Shown here one piece after another: positions 36,101 through 51,100 of a stretch of 64,000 nt of DNA. How positions within the stretch are numbered: position 1 is the stretch's first letter; each line of letters begins with the position of its first letter. This DNA is from Hybos culiciformis (Eukaryota; Arthropoda; Insecta; Diptera; Hybotidae), in NCBI GenBank assembly GCA_964007475.1, contig OZ023274.1, positions 9,325,376-9,389,375 on the forward strand. Reading direction: 5' to 3'. A program made the position numbers and the translations under genes. The notes below the pieces were generated by a model, which was not told the origin of the DNA, made no database searches, and saw only the letters and a list, made by a program, of their open reading frames with translations.

Positions 36101-39100
36101 TGAGGTAAGAAAATATTTGAAAGCTTAAATTATTGAATTTAAGGAATTATGTCATTTATATGAATGATTAACACGATTTACATCAAATATGTAAAAAATT
36201 ATAATTAGATATTCTTCAAAGGTTCTTGAGAATGACTTTATGCACAAATCGTACCATAACTTCCTTATATCTGAGAATTTTTTATATCAGTATTTGTTGT
36301 AGGTCTGATAGTTTTCGTTTGAATTTCAAAATATTTTCAATGAAAATTAATCTTTGAAGACCCATATTTCCGGAAATAATGAGCAGAAGTTTATAATTTT
36401 TTTTTAGGTTTAATAAGGATTATATTAGGCTCTAAGAAACTGCTGTTGAAAGAATTTTATATTTTAAAGTATTCATTATAAATGCAAAAAATGGGGTTAA
36501 AAACACTGATAATAATTTTTGGATTAATTTATTTTATTTATCCATTTATCAATTTATTTATACAATCAGGCGATTTCGGATTTCAAATGCGAATAATAAA
36601 ATAGAGAACTTCCTAAAAGCCTCCAACGACAAAATCTATTGGAGTTTTAGGATTTCTTAAACTTAAAAATCAGAATGAATGATGATTTACCTACAGTTAA
36701 AGCTTGAATATTTATTTTTGTGATAAATTAGTTTAAGATTGAAGTTAAAATATTGGCGCGATATTTTCTATATATATATATATATATCTATGCACATAAA
36801 TAAATTTGTATAATACATTTATATAGTAACAAAGGTATTTATGTTTTCCAATTTTATCTAAATATTTTTTTTAATGTGCAAAAAATGCTGCAAATGTGTG
36901 AATTTATGTTAATTAAAAACTTTTAAATAAATTTTCAATGCCCAAGTTTAAAATAATATAATTTTATTTTATTTTTTAAATGAACCAAGTATAAAAATTA
37001 AACAAATCACACGTGGAAATGAATAAAAAAAAAATGTATATTATTATATACTGCACATCAAACATTCATATTATTAAAATAGGAGGTACATTGTTATAAA
37101 AAAATAAAAATTATAATCTTTTTTTTTTTATTTGAAAAATACTGTTTATTTTTGTACATAAATAGAATGTAATTGATTTGCACATGGACATCAGCATTTT
37201 TTATTACACAATTTTAATTCTTTGCCAGTTCAAGTGCACTAAGATAAAATTAATTCATATATATGTGTGTAAAACATGTACAAACATTTATGTAGATACT
37301 TCATAAATTTCTCATCTTATTCACAAAAAAACTTAATTTTTTGGAAACTATGAATTCCAACAAGATTAACTTTTTCTTTGGTATGAAATCAATTCGATTA
37401 ATTCGTTATTCTCAAGAGTTCAATGTCATTAACTCTGACTTACGAATGTTGTTGTGGTAGGCTCTTTTTAATTTATTATTGTGATCTTATCAAATACTTA
37501 AATTTTTTATTTCATGTTAAAATTCCTAAATACCTGGACTTGTGTGCATAATGAGTCTAAAATAACTTTGATACATATACCGGTTGTAAGTATATGGCAA
37601 TTTAATTTATTTTTTATTACAATGAATTACATATGCAAATAGAAGTCTATGATGATATGAAAAATGAAGCTTAAATTTTTAGATATACATTATTTTTGTT
37701 TTATTTTTAATACATAAGTCAAAAAAAATAATGTAAGCTTTTATTTTATTTTTTGTTTTTAGTAAACAAATTTAGAGTGATTACATGATTGTCATTTAAC
37801 ATATTTTTTTTTTTCCAAGCTTAGTAAAAATTGAGACTCAAACCTGAATGTTTTGTCAATCAATTAGCATTTCATTTATAATTGAAACTGAATTATTAGT
37901 AATTATTATCATTATCATTAAAAACAATCATTATATGATAAAAACAGACAAATTTTGAATAACTTATTTTTAGAATATTGTTTCCATTATAAAATAAAAT
38001 ACGTTATCTTTTTATTATTTTTATTTGCTGGATGTTTTCATCTAAATTCTAAAATAATTAAAATTTAATTTTAGTTTAATTATTGTCATAAATGTCTTCA
38101 GTCGAGAGTAGATTCATAAAGTTATATTTTGTTACACACTTTTTCAGAGAAACAAATTATTTGCTGGAAAAATCCTCGACCTATTTGTCAATTCTCAAAA
38201 GAAGCTTTCAATTTTTAAAAATAAAAAAAATAATTTTCAAGGTTTTTTGAGAATTTTTTATTTTTTTATGTTTTGCAATTTTCTTACTTCCTTACATTTT
38301 TAAAATATCGGAAAAGAATAAAAAATTTTACCATAAGTTTCTAAATGTGGTAGATATTGATTGTTTATGCGGTGATTATTGAATATTATAATAAACAAAC
38401 TTAAAATGTAAACTTTAATACACACTTTATTTATATGTATATTATTGTATATACAAAATAATGTAGCTAAATTTGATTTCTACATTAAGAGAATGGAAAA
38501 AAAAATCATATTAATAAAATAGATATTATTTTTTCTTATTATTTTCTCTTATTTTAGAATAATTTTTGATTCAAAATATGTATATTGAAAATCAATTTAG
38601 AATTTTTCTTTTTCATTTAACTTTATTAACCTAATCATAAAATAATTGTTCTGATAAGATATTTTCTGCATTCAATTGAATAATAAATTTCTTCGTACGT
38701 TTTAATTCAACAGTTAAATTTTGTGGTTAAAAATCGAGTATTTAGTTACTAATTTCTAGTTTACTGTTTAGTTACTGTATTCAGTTACTAGATTCACTAT
38801 ATGGATTTATTAAATACACTAAGTACACTATTTGGAAGCAGGTCTTTCATTTATTACAAACGAACAGGCGAATATTGTAGATAGGTCCCTACATAAAAAA
38901 AATAATTATATTTTTTTAAATTTAAATTTTTCTATTTAGCTACATATTCAAATTGCCTAATTTAGCGTAAAATAATTTATAATTAATATTTTCATACTGT
39001 TGTTGTAAGAATAAATAAATAATAAAAAGAAATAAACTTCAGATGAAATTTTTACATTAAATGTATATTATATACTTAATGGCAACTGATTCGAACGAAA

Positions 39101-42100
39101 TAAAATAAAATTTAATAAAGAATTTAAGATTTTCATTTTAGCAATCTTGAACAAAGCCTACAAACTGCATATCTAATAATAATTCTTAAGTTATTGAAAC
39201 AAATTCGAAATTGATTTCGTACTTTGATCAGAAATTACTTTAAATCAAATCACATTAAGTATTAACAAAAAAATAATACAAAATTCTAAAATTTGTTTAG
39301 TTTTGCTGGAAATGATTGTTTTAATTAACATTTTTGTAAATTATATTTACACACGCATGCTATGTGTACCTACTTAAAAGTTAAATGTGTATTATATTGA
39401 AAAATCTATTTACGCAATTGCGTAATTAAGATTCATATCTAAATAACAAGTATGTAGATGATATCAGTTCTCATGTGAAAAAAAAAAACATCTGCATTAA
39501 GAAGTTTTATTATCTTTTTCTAACCATAGTGCGTCTTCGATTTGTGTACTTATTTTCAAATTAACATCTGGGCTATAAAGATAAATGTAAGGAAAATATT
39601 TAACTGATTTTTACTTACAAACAGGTTGTTTTGATTTTTTTTTAATTGGGGGATCTAAAGTTATGTTGTAAAGTACATGACTTCTCACTCAAGCGGAGTG
39701 TCTTAAAAAAGAAATGTGTAATTTATTAAGGCGGGTATTCAACTGAAGATAAAGTACAAGATAAATTTTATCTTAAAAAGGAACATTATTGAGTGAGATA
39801 AAAATTGACACATGACTTTCTGACTTATGTAGTACCTACACAATTTTATTTTTAATTTTCTTACCTCCCAACTTTCATCCATTTTATTTAATTAATTTTA
39901 CCAATTTTATTTTATTTTATTAAATTAAACTATTATTTTAATTTTAATATTTTTTACCAATTTCAGTTTAAAAATTATTTTAGTTTTCTGATTTTTGTTT
40001 GTTTTCTTCAAACAACAAACGTCAAATTCTTTTTACACGACCTAATGTCAAAATTTATCTTGAAAAGAATGTTCAAAACATTCTTTGCAAGATAAATTTT
40101 TGAAATAAAATTTATTTGAGTGAAAAAATTTTCATACAATTTTTACTCAGATAAATTTCCATTTATCTTCAGTTGGGTACCGATAAATTAAATTCACTCA
40201 ACTAAAATTTATCTCAGATAAAATTTTATATGAAAAAGTTGATTTTATCTCCAGTTGAATACCGGCCTTTATATGAAACTATTTTTCCTAAAATTTTCCT
40301 TAAGCAGCTGTTATAAAATAAATATAAATATAAGTTATTCTTTTGGTGGTATAACTTACAACATGTTTATAAATGACATCCTAACACCCTAATAAGCTGA
40401 TAAGCTGGCCTATGATACAGATATGCCAGAGAACATTACATGATTTATAATCATTGATTATGGCCTAAATTAGTCCAATATCAGTAATTCAAAGGGATTA
40501 TAATGAATTACGGCCCGAATTATAAAAATCAATGAAAATACTATTCGAGTGAAACTAGAATTGCAAATTCAATGAATTTCGTTTATTTTTCAGAACGAAT
40601 CGTAATTTGTGATAATAAATTCTAATTTGTGATAATTTTCAAGATTTTTCGCAAATACTGGAGCGCATTGCGTATAACAAATGAATATACCTAGGACACC
40701 TAGGCTCGTATTAAAAATTAAAAGATAAGCGAAAAATTTTGTAATTCCGGATAAATTTAATATCTCAAAATTTGTGGTTTTAATTGTATTATATAGAAAT
40801 AAAATGTTTCTATAGATTCAAAATAAAACCACATCATTGTTATTATATATGAAAAAAAAATAAATAAAACTTCACAAATAAAGAAATAAATGAATTCGAA
40901 TCAATTTCAAATAAATCAAGCAAGTTGATTCTAAATTTTACGCTATTGCTTATGCTTTCATGCTTTACATTAATTTTTGTGCCATCATAATTTTAGTTGA
41001 AACTGTTGTTTTTTTTTTTTTCAATGTTTAGCTCTCTAATTTTTAAAAAATTGTTTTTTTTTATATATAATTTTGATTTCAGAATTAAATGGTTGAACAA
41101 TTTTAGTGATCTAGTTGTGCACAATACATTTTATATAAAATGTTTCTTTCAACAAAAGAAAAGAATTAAAGGCCTAGTAGATTTTTTTTTTAAAACAATT
41201 TTCTCAATTTGTAGAAAAAAGAAAATTAAAATAATTTTTTTTTTAAATGAATTAATTCTTATCATCTTTTTTTTATTTTTTAACTAAGTAGATTAAACTT
41301 TTTTTTATTTTATTTAAGTAGTAATTTTTTTATATACTTGAGCCCAAAGAAAATTATTGGGAAATTTTGGAATTTTAAATTAATTTTTTTTTTTTTTAAT
41401 GAAGATTCTTTGTTTCGCAAATGAAAACAGATTCTAATTTAAATTTTGGATATCTAATGCAGTGGAATGGAAAATCGTCATATCAAAAGTTCTTCTATAA
41501 CTAAACAGATGAATTTGATAAAATACCAATTAGTTTGATTGCTTTATGAATTCAAAAATCTGTATTTTGTTTCCTTTGTTGATTTTTTAGTTGAAATTTC
41601 ACAATAAGCTTTCACAATAAATTTTATTTTGAAGTTGAGATTACATTATATTGGCGCACAATTAATTCAATGTTCGAATATAGTTTACATATAAAATTGT
41701 GCACAGAACAGTATGTTGTTGTTGACTAATGGAAAGGATTTTGACTTATGCAATTTTTTACCTTGAAGCCCAATATAGGTGCGACATGTTGCTGTTATTA
41801 TTTTTTTTTGTCCAGGGCAGAACAAGGAGTTAGGTGTTCCTGATCTTGAGATTCATTTAAGTTGCACAGGCTGCATTTATTGGTTGTTGGGAATCCCATG
41901 CTGTGTAGATTCGACGCCAGACAACTGTGACCAATCTTGAGCCGGAGATATGTGACCACTTTTTACCTCTTCTAGTGTTGATAGGGCAGTTTGTTTCAGG
42001 ATTTCAGCATTGTCTTTTTGTTTGTTCTCCGGTTCATTTAAGCTGGTTCTAGAGTACCTACTGCCACTGTCTTCGTAGACTGTTTTTGTGCACAGCTAAT

Positions 42101-45100
42101 ACGTTTGTGTTAATTGATTGATGTTGATGATAATGGATATATGTTTTTAGGTTAATACTTTTATTGCTTTAGTAACGTTTTCCTCTCTTTTTTCAGAGAA
42201 TCCCGATAATAGTTCAATATTTCAATCGGAAACCAATGTTGAGCAAGAAAATCAAGAAAATTTACAAGTCCTAAGATTATCTTGTAATTCTGACGATTTT
42301 TGTTTATCAGCAACATCAGATTTGGGTAACTTGCCGTCAAAAAATCTCAATAATACAACAAATGTTAAAAATGACGTTTTAGCTCCCGGTTCACCAGTAA
42401 ATAAATCAGCGCCAAATGAATTTATTTTATCGAATACCGAACAACCAAAAACCAATGGTATGTATTAAATAAATTAAAAAAATAAATTAAAACAATTTAT
42501 GGTTTTTTTTTTTTTATTAGAACCACCGAAGTCTATTGTACAACCAGCGACCAGTAATAATCAATTTACTGCCACCCGTCAAGCATTACTGCCCTGGGGA
42601 GCTCCATCCAGGTCATCACTTTTAATCGGTTCACTTTTACCCCAAACTGCAACAAATTGTGAAACCGATATGGCTTTACGACCTGGAGAAATTGTTATGA
42701 GAAATTTATTTACTGATTTTACTCAGCAGGCAGAAAAAAAAATTGAGACAACAATGCAGGAAAGTGCTGATAAAAATTTAGCAAAACTGTTGCAACGTGG
42801 TGAGGATCCACAATTTGATCAATTGATTTGTGCTTTGGGTTCAGCTTCCGAACATTGTTTACCCTCACTTTTGAGTACTTTAATTGCTTGGCATCGACGA
42901 CAGTTGTCTGAGGTCGATATCAAAAGTGATATTAAACGAGTGGAGAAAATTGTAACCAAACCAATTGGCATCGATTTCGATTTACAGTTGCAACGTCGGG
43001 AAGCTGCTGTGGAATTTATATTCTGTTTGGCATTAATAGAAATATTACGCCAATTACCCTTTCATCCTGGCCATGAAGATTTAATTAAGAGTATTGAAAA
43101 TTTAGCATTTAAACATTTTAAATATCGTGAATTACAAAATAATCCAAATGCTAATAATATTCATATGATTGCTGATTTGTATGCAGAAGTTATTGGCGTG
43201 TTAGCACAAAGTCGTTTCTCTTCAGTTCGTAAACGTTTTATGAGTGAATTAAAAGACCTGAGAGGTAAAGAACCAAGTCCAGCAACAACGCAAAGTATAA
43301 TTAGTTTATTGATGGGAATGAAATTTTTTCGAGTGAAAATGGTTCCAATTGAGGAATTTGAAGCTTCGTTTCAATTTATGTATGAATGTGGCCAATATTT
43401 TCTAGAAGTGAAAGATAAAGATATAAAGCACGCATTGGCTGGTTTATTTGTAGAAATACTTGTTCCCGTTGCTGCGGTAAGAAAAACAGTTTTTTTTTAA
43501 ATATTCATATCACAGAGAAATATAGTATAAACAGAGGAATAATTTCATAAAACTTTATTACTATGAAAGATAATCATCTCCATTTGATAGTATGTATTTG
43601 TAAAAATGTGCGTAAAAACAAAATCTATACAATACATACTATGAAATGGAGCTATCCCCTCCAGCTAATTTTTTAATTTAGTTATTTCTCTGTGATACAA
43701 TGTAAGTTAATTGTCAAATGTGAAAATTTTGTTTTGCATTTTCCGATTAAATAATAATAAAAAAAGTTATATTGGCATTAAATATGTCTCCTTTGTTTTT
43801 AGGCTGTCAAAAATGAAGTAAATGTACCATGTGTTAAAAATTTTGTGGACTTATTGTACATGCAGACGTTAGATGCATCAACCAAAAATAAACATCGCCT
43901 AGCATTGTTTCCATTGGTAACTTGTCTACTTTGCGTTTCCCAGAAGACTTTTTTTTTGACAAATTGGCATTATTTTCTGGCGATGTGCTTGAGTAATTTA
44001 AAGAATCGTGATTCGAAAATGAGTCGAGTCGCATTAGAGTCTCTCTACAGATTGCTGTGGGTTTACATGATCAGAATTAAATGTGAATCGAATTCAGCAA
44101 CACATTCACGTCTGCAGAGTATAGTAAATTCATTATTCCCCAAGGGTTCAAAAGGTGTTGTTCCACGTGATACTCCATTAAATATTTTCGTAAAAATTAT
44201 TCAGTTCATAGCTCAAGAACGTTTAGATTTTGCAATGAGAGAAATAGTCTATGATTTATTATGTGTTGGAAGGTCAATCAAAGTTATTATGACTCCCGAA
44301 CGAATGAGTATTGGTTTGAGAGCATTTTTAGTGGTAGCTGATTCACTACAGCAAAAAGACGGTGAACCACCAATGCCAAGAACAGTTGGAGTATTACCAT
44401 CTGGAAACACATTGCGGGTTAAGAAAACTTATTTAAATAAAATGTTGACTGACGATACCGCTCGTAGTATTGGTATGTCAACATACTTCCCGCATGTACG
44501 AAGAGTTTTTGTGGATATTTTGCGCGCACTCGATGTTCATTATGGGAGGCCGTTAATGATGACAAGTACTCAAAATCAAAATAAAGAACCAGATGAAATG
44601 TTAACGGGTGAAAGAAAACCTCGCATTGATTTGTTTCGAACTTGCGTGGCTGCAGTTCCTCGTTTAATACCTGATACCATGACAGCTCATGAACTTGTTG
44701 ATCTATTATCCCGTTTAACTGTTCATATGGATGAGGAATTACGGATGTTAACACATCAGTCACTTCAGACATTAGTTGTTGATTTTCCTGATTGGCGCCA
44801 AGACGTTATTCACGGTTATACTCAATTTTTAGTTCGTGATGTTACAGATACTTATCCACAACTTTTGGAAAATTGTACTAGAATTTTATTAGTATTTCTA
44901 AATACATGGAGAAGTTCTGTATCTAATCAAAACAGTCCCACTACTGCAGTTAAAGTAATTCAACAACAATCGGCGTCAACTGCTATTCAACAGTCGCCAC
45001 AGCAGTTACAACCAGTGAAACCACCAACACCTAACACAAGTTCAAGTGGTTCCAGCGTTAATTCAAGTGGTGTTTCGAGTATAACACAAACTACTGTGAT

Positions 45101-48100
45101 CAGTACTGCTCCTCAAGACCCCCATAAAAAAAATGAGATCCCAGTTGCAACGACATTACATTATGTTGAAGGATTTGCTCTTGTTTTGCTTTGTAATTGT
45201 AGACCATTTTTGAAGAAATTAGCCGCTATGATACTAAAAGAAATCAAGCTATTAATGAGAGCGTTAGCAATACCAGAGACGGAACCACCATTATTAGATG
45301 TTATTGATAAATGCTTGCCACAATGCTTAGAAAAGTGTTTGCCTTTTTTGCCGCAGGCTGAGAAAATGGCTATTTTAAATGCAAATTTTATCGATTTACA
45401 ATGGCTGACTGATCGAACAAGTGGAGTCTGGGTTATTGGCTTAATAGATGGTAAGTTTTTATCGTCACCAACCAATAAATTTTAAATATGATTTCAGAAA
45501 AGAAAAATTATAAATTTTAATCTGATTGCATTTAACGTAATGAAATTTATGTCCCCAATTTCCCAAAAAAAAATTAATTTATGTAAATTATATATTAGGA
45601 TTATTTTTATACTGTCAGTGGATGGTATAGTCAACTTAATCCAAATTCTCTGAATTTCAAAATATTCTCGATAATTAAAGAAACTTCCTAATTTTCAAGA
45701 AAATAAAATTTATTTGTAATCAACTAATTTACTATTTTAATATTTTTTGCAGATTCATCGAAGTCGTCGACAACAACTCTTAATCTGTCACAGAATTCAT
45801 CAAATCAACAACCTCAACAATTCGATCCATGGTCTACTTGTTTGTTTGGTTTTATGGAAAGGGAGCGTGTGTTGCAACAATGTCCATCTACTGTTGCTCA
45901 AGCATGGCCGATTGTGTATGCAAGATTAACAACTTTATTTAATGTAATTGATCCTACGTGAGTATTAATTTACATGGAATAAATATATCAATGTTTGTAT
46001 CTTTTGTTTTGATCTAAACATAATGAAGAGGCGATAAAAGTCATTCTATTTTTTTTTTTTGGTAGTTTCGAATGTACACAACATATTATAATTTTTATTT
46101 AATTTTTATTTTTCGTTTTAGATGATTACTTATCTTAAAGTTTCAAGAAATCCTTAAATAAATTTATTTATCTAAGTAAACATATTAAACCCATTTCTGA
46201 GAAATAAAACGTTTTAAATATAAAACCTAATTATTATTTTTGACATAAATAGGATGAGAAAATGATTATAAATATCTATTAATAATTGAATCCCTTCTCA
46301 CTTTCTTATGATATTTCATAGTTCACAAATTTCCCACATAATTTGTTGTTGTGTTTTTAAGATTTGTGTAATCTTTTTAAGAACATGGGAAAATTATTTT
46401 TTTATAATTATGAAATAGAACGGAGGAGTAGTATTATTTTCTTTAATATATTGTAAAATATATTATACACACTAGTTTATTAAATTTTTGTTATGCCTTC
46501 TTAGTTCTAATTAACATTTTTTTTTGTAACAGGCCAGTTAATGATAATCGTGCATTGTTATTACGCAACTCTGCTCCTCAGAAGAAGATTCCAACTGAAA
46601 GCCAAAAAGATCTTTATTTAAGATTGTGGCGCAATTTAGTTGGTTTAGCAATGAGAGTTGTTCCACAAATACCATCAGTAATACGTTGTGCATCGCCTGA
46701 TCTAAGTTTAAGGTAATTTTTTTATTAAAAATAATATAAGTAATAAAAATATTTATCTTTTAATCGTTCTATCTCGAATTTCTTCATCATTGAAATTTCA
46801 TGTTCGTAGTCATTTTAAGTAAAAAAAATATTTATATAAAAACTTATACATATATATATATATATTTGAAAAATCTTTATATATAAATAACTATATTATA
46901 TGTCAAAATTAATATAAAATAATAAAATTTTGTGTCTAAATCAGTTATTTGGTTTAAATTAAATTAACAAAAAAAGATTTTTTTAATATTAATTTCATTA
47001 AATCACTATGTTAATGTAATATCACGAATTTTTCAATTTGTTTTTTTTTTTTTTAGTGAATTTTTAATTTATTTTCGTTAATAGAAAATGTTAAGTGTGA
47101 CTAATAAAATTATTATAATTTTTTTTAATTTGTATGTATACATAAATGTCATTTGTCAAAAAAAAAAAAAAATGGTATAGTTTAAGTCTTCGACTGTTCA
47201 CAATTTTTTATTTTGTTTAACTGAGATATGAAACAAAAAAAAAAAAAGAGAAAGAAAGGCACTCAGTTGATTTATTATTAGCCATGTGTAATGTGTTTAT
47301 GATTTCATTTTATCCAGTTCTTCCCTAATATGCACATCAAAAACAACTTAGTACATAAGCACAATATTGTTCATACAAATATCTTAATAGCTTTATGTCA
47401 AATGTACCTTCACTATATTTCGATTGGACTTAATATGACAGAACTGACGTTTTTTTTATATTTTTTTATTTAAAAAATTTAAAGAATTTCAATAAATTAA
47501 TTGTTGAGTAGAAAAGATCCATTACAATTCCAATTAAAAAATTTGTACGCTTTTATTTTTCCAGTTTTAATAGAAAATAAAAATTAACTTATGAAAATGT
47601 CAGTTTTGTTTTAAGTTATTGAGAGCATTAGATACTTGGAGTTAATAATATTTTACGGTTATGTTGTACACAAAGCATTAAAGATAATTCTATGTGCAAA
47701 CGCAAAATCAATTCTAAAGTCAAAAATCTATTGCATGATAATTTCAAAATATTTGTTTTACAAAAAAAAAAAAAAACTTAGCGATTATTAATTTTACATT
47801 ACTTAATTAGTAGGTCTCTTTCGTGGGTTTTTCATGCAAGATTATTTATACTAATTTAATGGGAAAATGTAGCAAAATGTTTAAATAAAAAAGTATATAA
47901 TTGACTATTGGATGTCCTAACTTTTTTCTTTTGGATATTTGAATGTGAAAGATCAGAATATTTATACCCAACAATATTTATTTATTTATTTAAGTATTTC
48001 AAATGTTTAATACAAGCGAATAAAACTTAATGATATTAAAATTAAATATATATACAAATAATTTAATAAGGGATGTAAGAATATATACAAAGCATAGAAT

Positions 48101-51100
48101 TTACTATTAAATAATTTATCACTTAGTTCGAATTAATTAAAATATTATGATAAAATTTACTTTTAAAAGAAGGACTTTCGAAACCGTATAACTGAAGCAG
48201 GAAATGGTATCGGTTATAAATTTTGAATAGGGAGTTAAGTGGGCTATGATGACCATAATTGGTTCTGGAAAGTTGAATACAAATGACATCAAAATTTCTA
48301 AGACTTCTTGAGGGCACATTGAAAAATAAATTAGACATTAAACAGCTACTTGTCGTTTTTCCTTCGATGACTTTATGAATAAAGCTGAACGACAAATAAG
48401 CTCTTCTATTCTCCAGACTTGGGAAATTTAGAAGTTGAAGTCTGTCGGTGAATGGAGGTAAATATAATGAATATTGAGATTCTTTCTGTGATTCGTTTGT
48501 TCACGCATGTAATTTTTTTTTTTTTTTTTCAAATTACATAATAGCTTATATTATTTTTGAGATTTTATTATAAAAAATCTATTTAAAAAAATTGAGTATA
48601 ATATACTATCTAATAGAAGTAAAAATATTAATGATGACTGTATAAAAAAAATATTATGTGGTTTGTACGCATTTACAACTCAATAAAAAGATTATCATTT
48701 TAATTAAATAGAATCACTACGAATAAAATTCAGTAAGGGATTGTCAAGTCTATTTTATATTAGTTAATCAATCATTATAAATTAATAATATTATGCAAAT
48801 TTTTTTTATAATCCCAGCAATAAATTAAAAATTAATTAGTTTTTTCTTTTGAAAACATTTGTAAAATTTAATTAAATAACAGCTTAATAATAATAAGTAA
48901 TTAATTTTTAAATCTATTGGAGAAATTGTTGTTTATTATAAAGTTACTTAGTCAATTGGAGCTTCAGGTATAAATCATAATGAAAATTGCAAATAAAAAT
49001 AAATTTAAGGGAATACTTATTTTATTTTATAAATAATGTTATATGTAAATTTTTCTACGATGCAAAATTATTATTTTTTTTTTCATTTCAAACATTGCAA
49101 AATTTAATTAAAATAACATATTTTAACGAATTTAATAAAAAACAATTAAATTTTAAATCTTTTTGAGAAATTGATGTGGGCAGTAATCTACATTTATTAT
49201 TAACAATTCCATTCATTCCTATAAAATTGAAAAAAAATGTTTACTTTCAAATTATAATTTTCAAATAATTAATAATGTAAGGTGTTGTGTTATGAGAAAA
49301 ATTCTTTTCAAAATCATAAAAATATAATAAAAAAATTCAGAACAATACTTCATAAACGAAGTATTATCCGATTTAAAATACTTTCAAGCTTTACCCTCAA
49401 TCTGAATCTCAATATGAATGAGGGCTCAAAAGTATCTAATACATACTCTTAAACTCTTATAGATATTTTGCCGAAATGAGCATTTTTATTAGATTCTCAA
49501 TTAAAATATAACAATATTGCTAAATAATTCTCATCGTTAGTCATTTGGAGTGGTTCCTAACTTTGGGACCTGTAATCGCTGAAGTTTATCCTGTATTTCA
49601 AATAAAAATGAACAAAAACCGGATAAGAATTTAAAAGGCATAGTAGCTTAACAGTTAGTGGAACGAATTGACTGAAGAACAAGAACCAACAAAAAATTGA
49701 AGTATGTATATATGTACATCCTTTTCTTTTATGGAAATTGAGCTAAAAAGTGTTTTTTTTTTGGTAAATACTGTAGAAGTCTTTGAGTAATCTAATTAGT
49801 TTAGGCGTCTGTTGAAATCAAATATGTATATACAATAAAAATTGGTGTTTTAACAAAGGGGCGAAATAAAAAAAATATTTGAGTATATACATTATAAAAA
49901 TATTTTATGAACATCATCTTTTTGGTTTACATAACCCACCTACAATTATGAAATAATAATCATTTCATTTTATTTCTTAAAGAAGAAAATAATTAATTTT
50001 CCGATGGATGAATTTTATTAAAATTACACAATGTAATTACATCAATTTTCAATTTTTTTTTTGTAATTTATTTTCAATATAACTAATAATTGAAAAGAAA
50101 ACATGGAAATAAAATGACTAATTATTTTCAGATCATTGTTTAAAATCCTCTTATTGCATTAAAATACACAAAAATAATTTTAAATAAATCATAAAACCTC
50201 TTTAGTATTAAAATTCTTTATTAATAATAACACAAATCTTATAGATATTAAACTGTAATAATGTATAGTGCTCTCGAAAAGCTTATTATGTTTACAAGGA
50301 TCTTATGTGTTGCTGTTGTTGATTAATGTATATGTTTTGATTTATGCTATTTCCAATTTTGTTAGTTATTCTTTCGTTGTCCAGAGCTAGGTTTTCTCCA
50401 TCTTATGATTCATTTAGGTTTCCTGGGCATACCGGCGGGTTTATCGTACTGCTGAATATTTTCGTATATTTTTTGTCTTTTCAACAGTGCTTGTTCATTT
50501 CTCAATTCGGATTAGTTTAAATGTTTTTTGATCTCTGCATATATTATCCATTTATTTTCGCAGTATCTCTCTTCTAGTGTTTATAGGACAGTTAGTTTCA
50601 TGATTTTCGCATTGTCTTTTTGTTTGGTCATCAGTGAATTTGAGCTGAATCTAACTGGTATTATATTGTATTTTAACGGGTCTGTTAAAGCTAGTACATA
50701 GGATCAATTCTGGTTTATTTAGCCAAATTGTTGTAGCCTAGATGTGGCTTTATATCAGTTTATGTCGAGACAGTTTTCAGGCGATTGGCTTTTTTTTTTG
50801 TGACGTAAACCATGGATGATATTCTGAGATTGTTATTAGACAAATCTTATTATTTTTTTTTTTAATTCTTATCTCTCGGTTACATGTAGCTTTTATTCAC
50901 CGTAGAGCTTACGTTTACCGTAGCACTAAACAGATAAGTTTGTTATCCACCGCAACCATATATTACTTAAGGCTAGGTCTTATTTGTTTATTTGTTTATT
51001 TAATATAATTTGTAGTATATGATGTAATTAAAATGAAATATTTATAATCAAACCTTATAAATAATTTTAAATTTAATTGCATTTCTATTTAAAAAAAAAA

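Larger units (their letters stand above)
30159..42196 (+). other. fry: fry intron 1 (12 kb)
   Basis: The intron is AT-rich with ATT/TTA trinucleotide runs near 34150-34410 and TA repeats at 36770-36788. It contains a protein-like island (35700-35874), a TTA-flanked MITE (39729-40268), a reverse-transcriptase remnant (40357-40440) and a retrotransposon 3' remnant (41708-42110). No fry exon recognised inside. Long first introns often hold enhancers, but no specific site is claimed. Confidence 0.8.

Noticed and set aside
44419..45475. Minus-strand ORFs of 117 and 104 codons inside fry exon 4
   Set aside because: Antisense shadows of a conserved coding exon.
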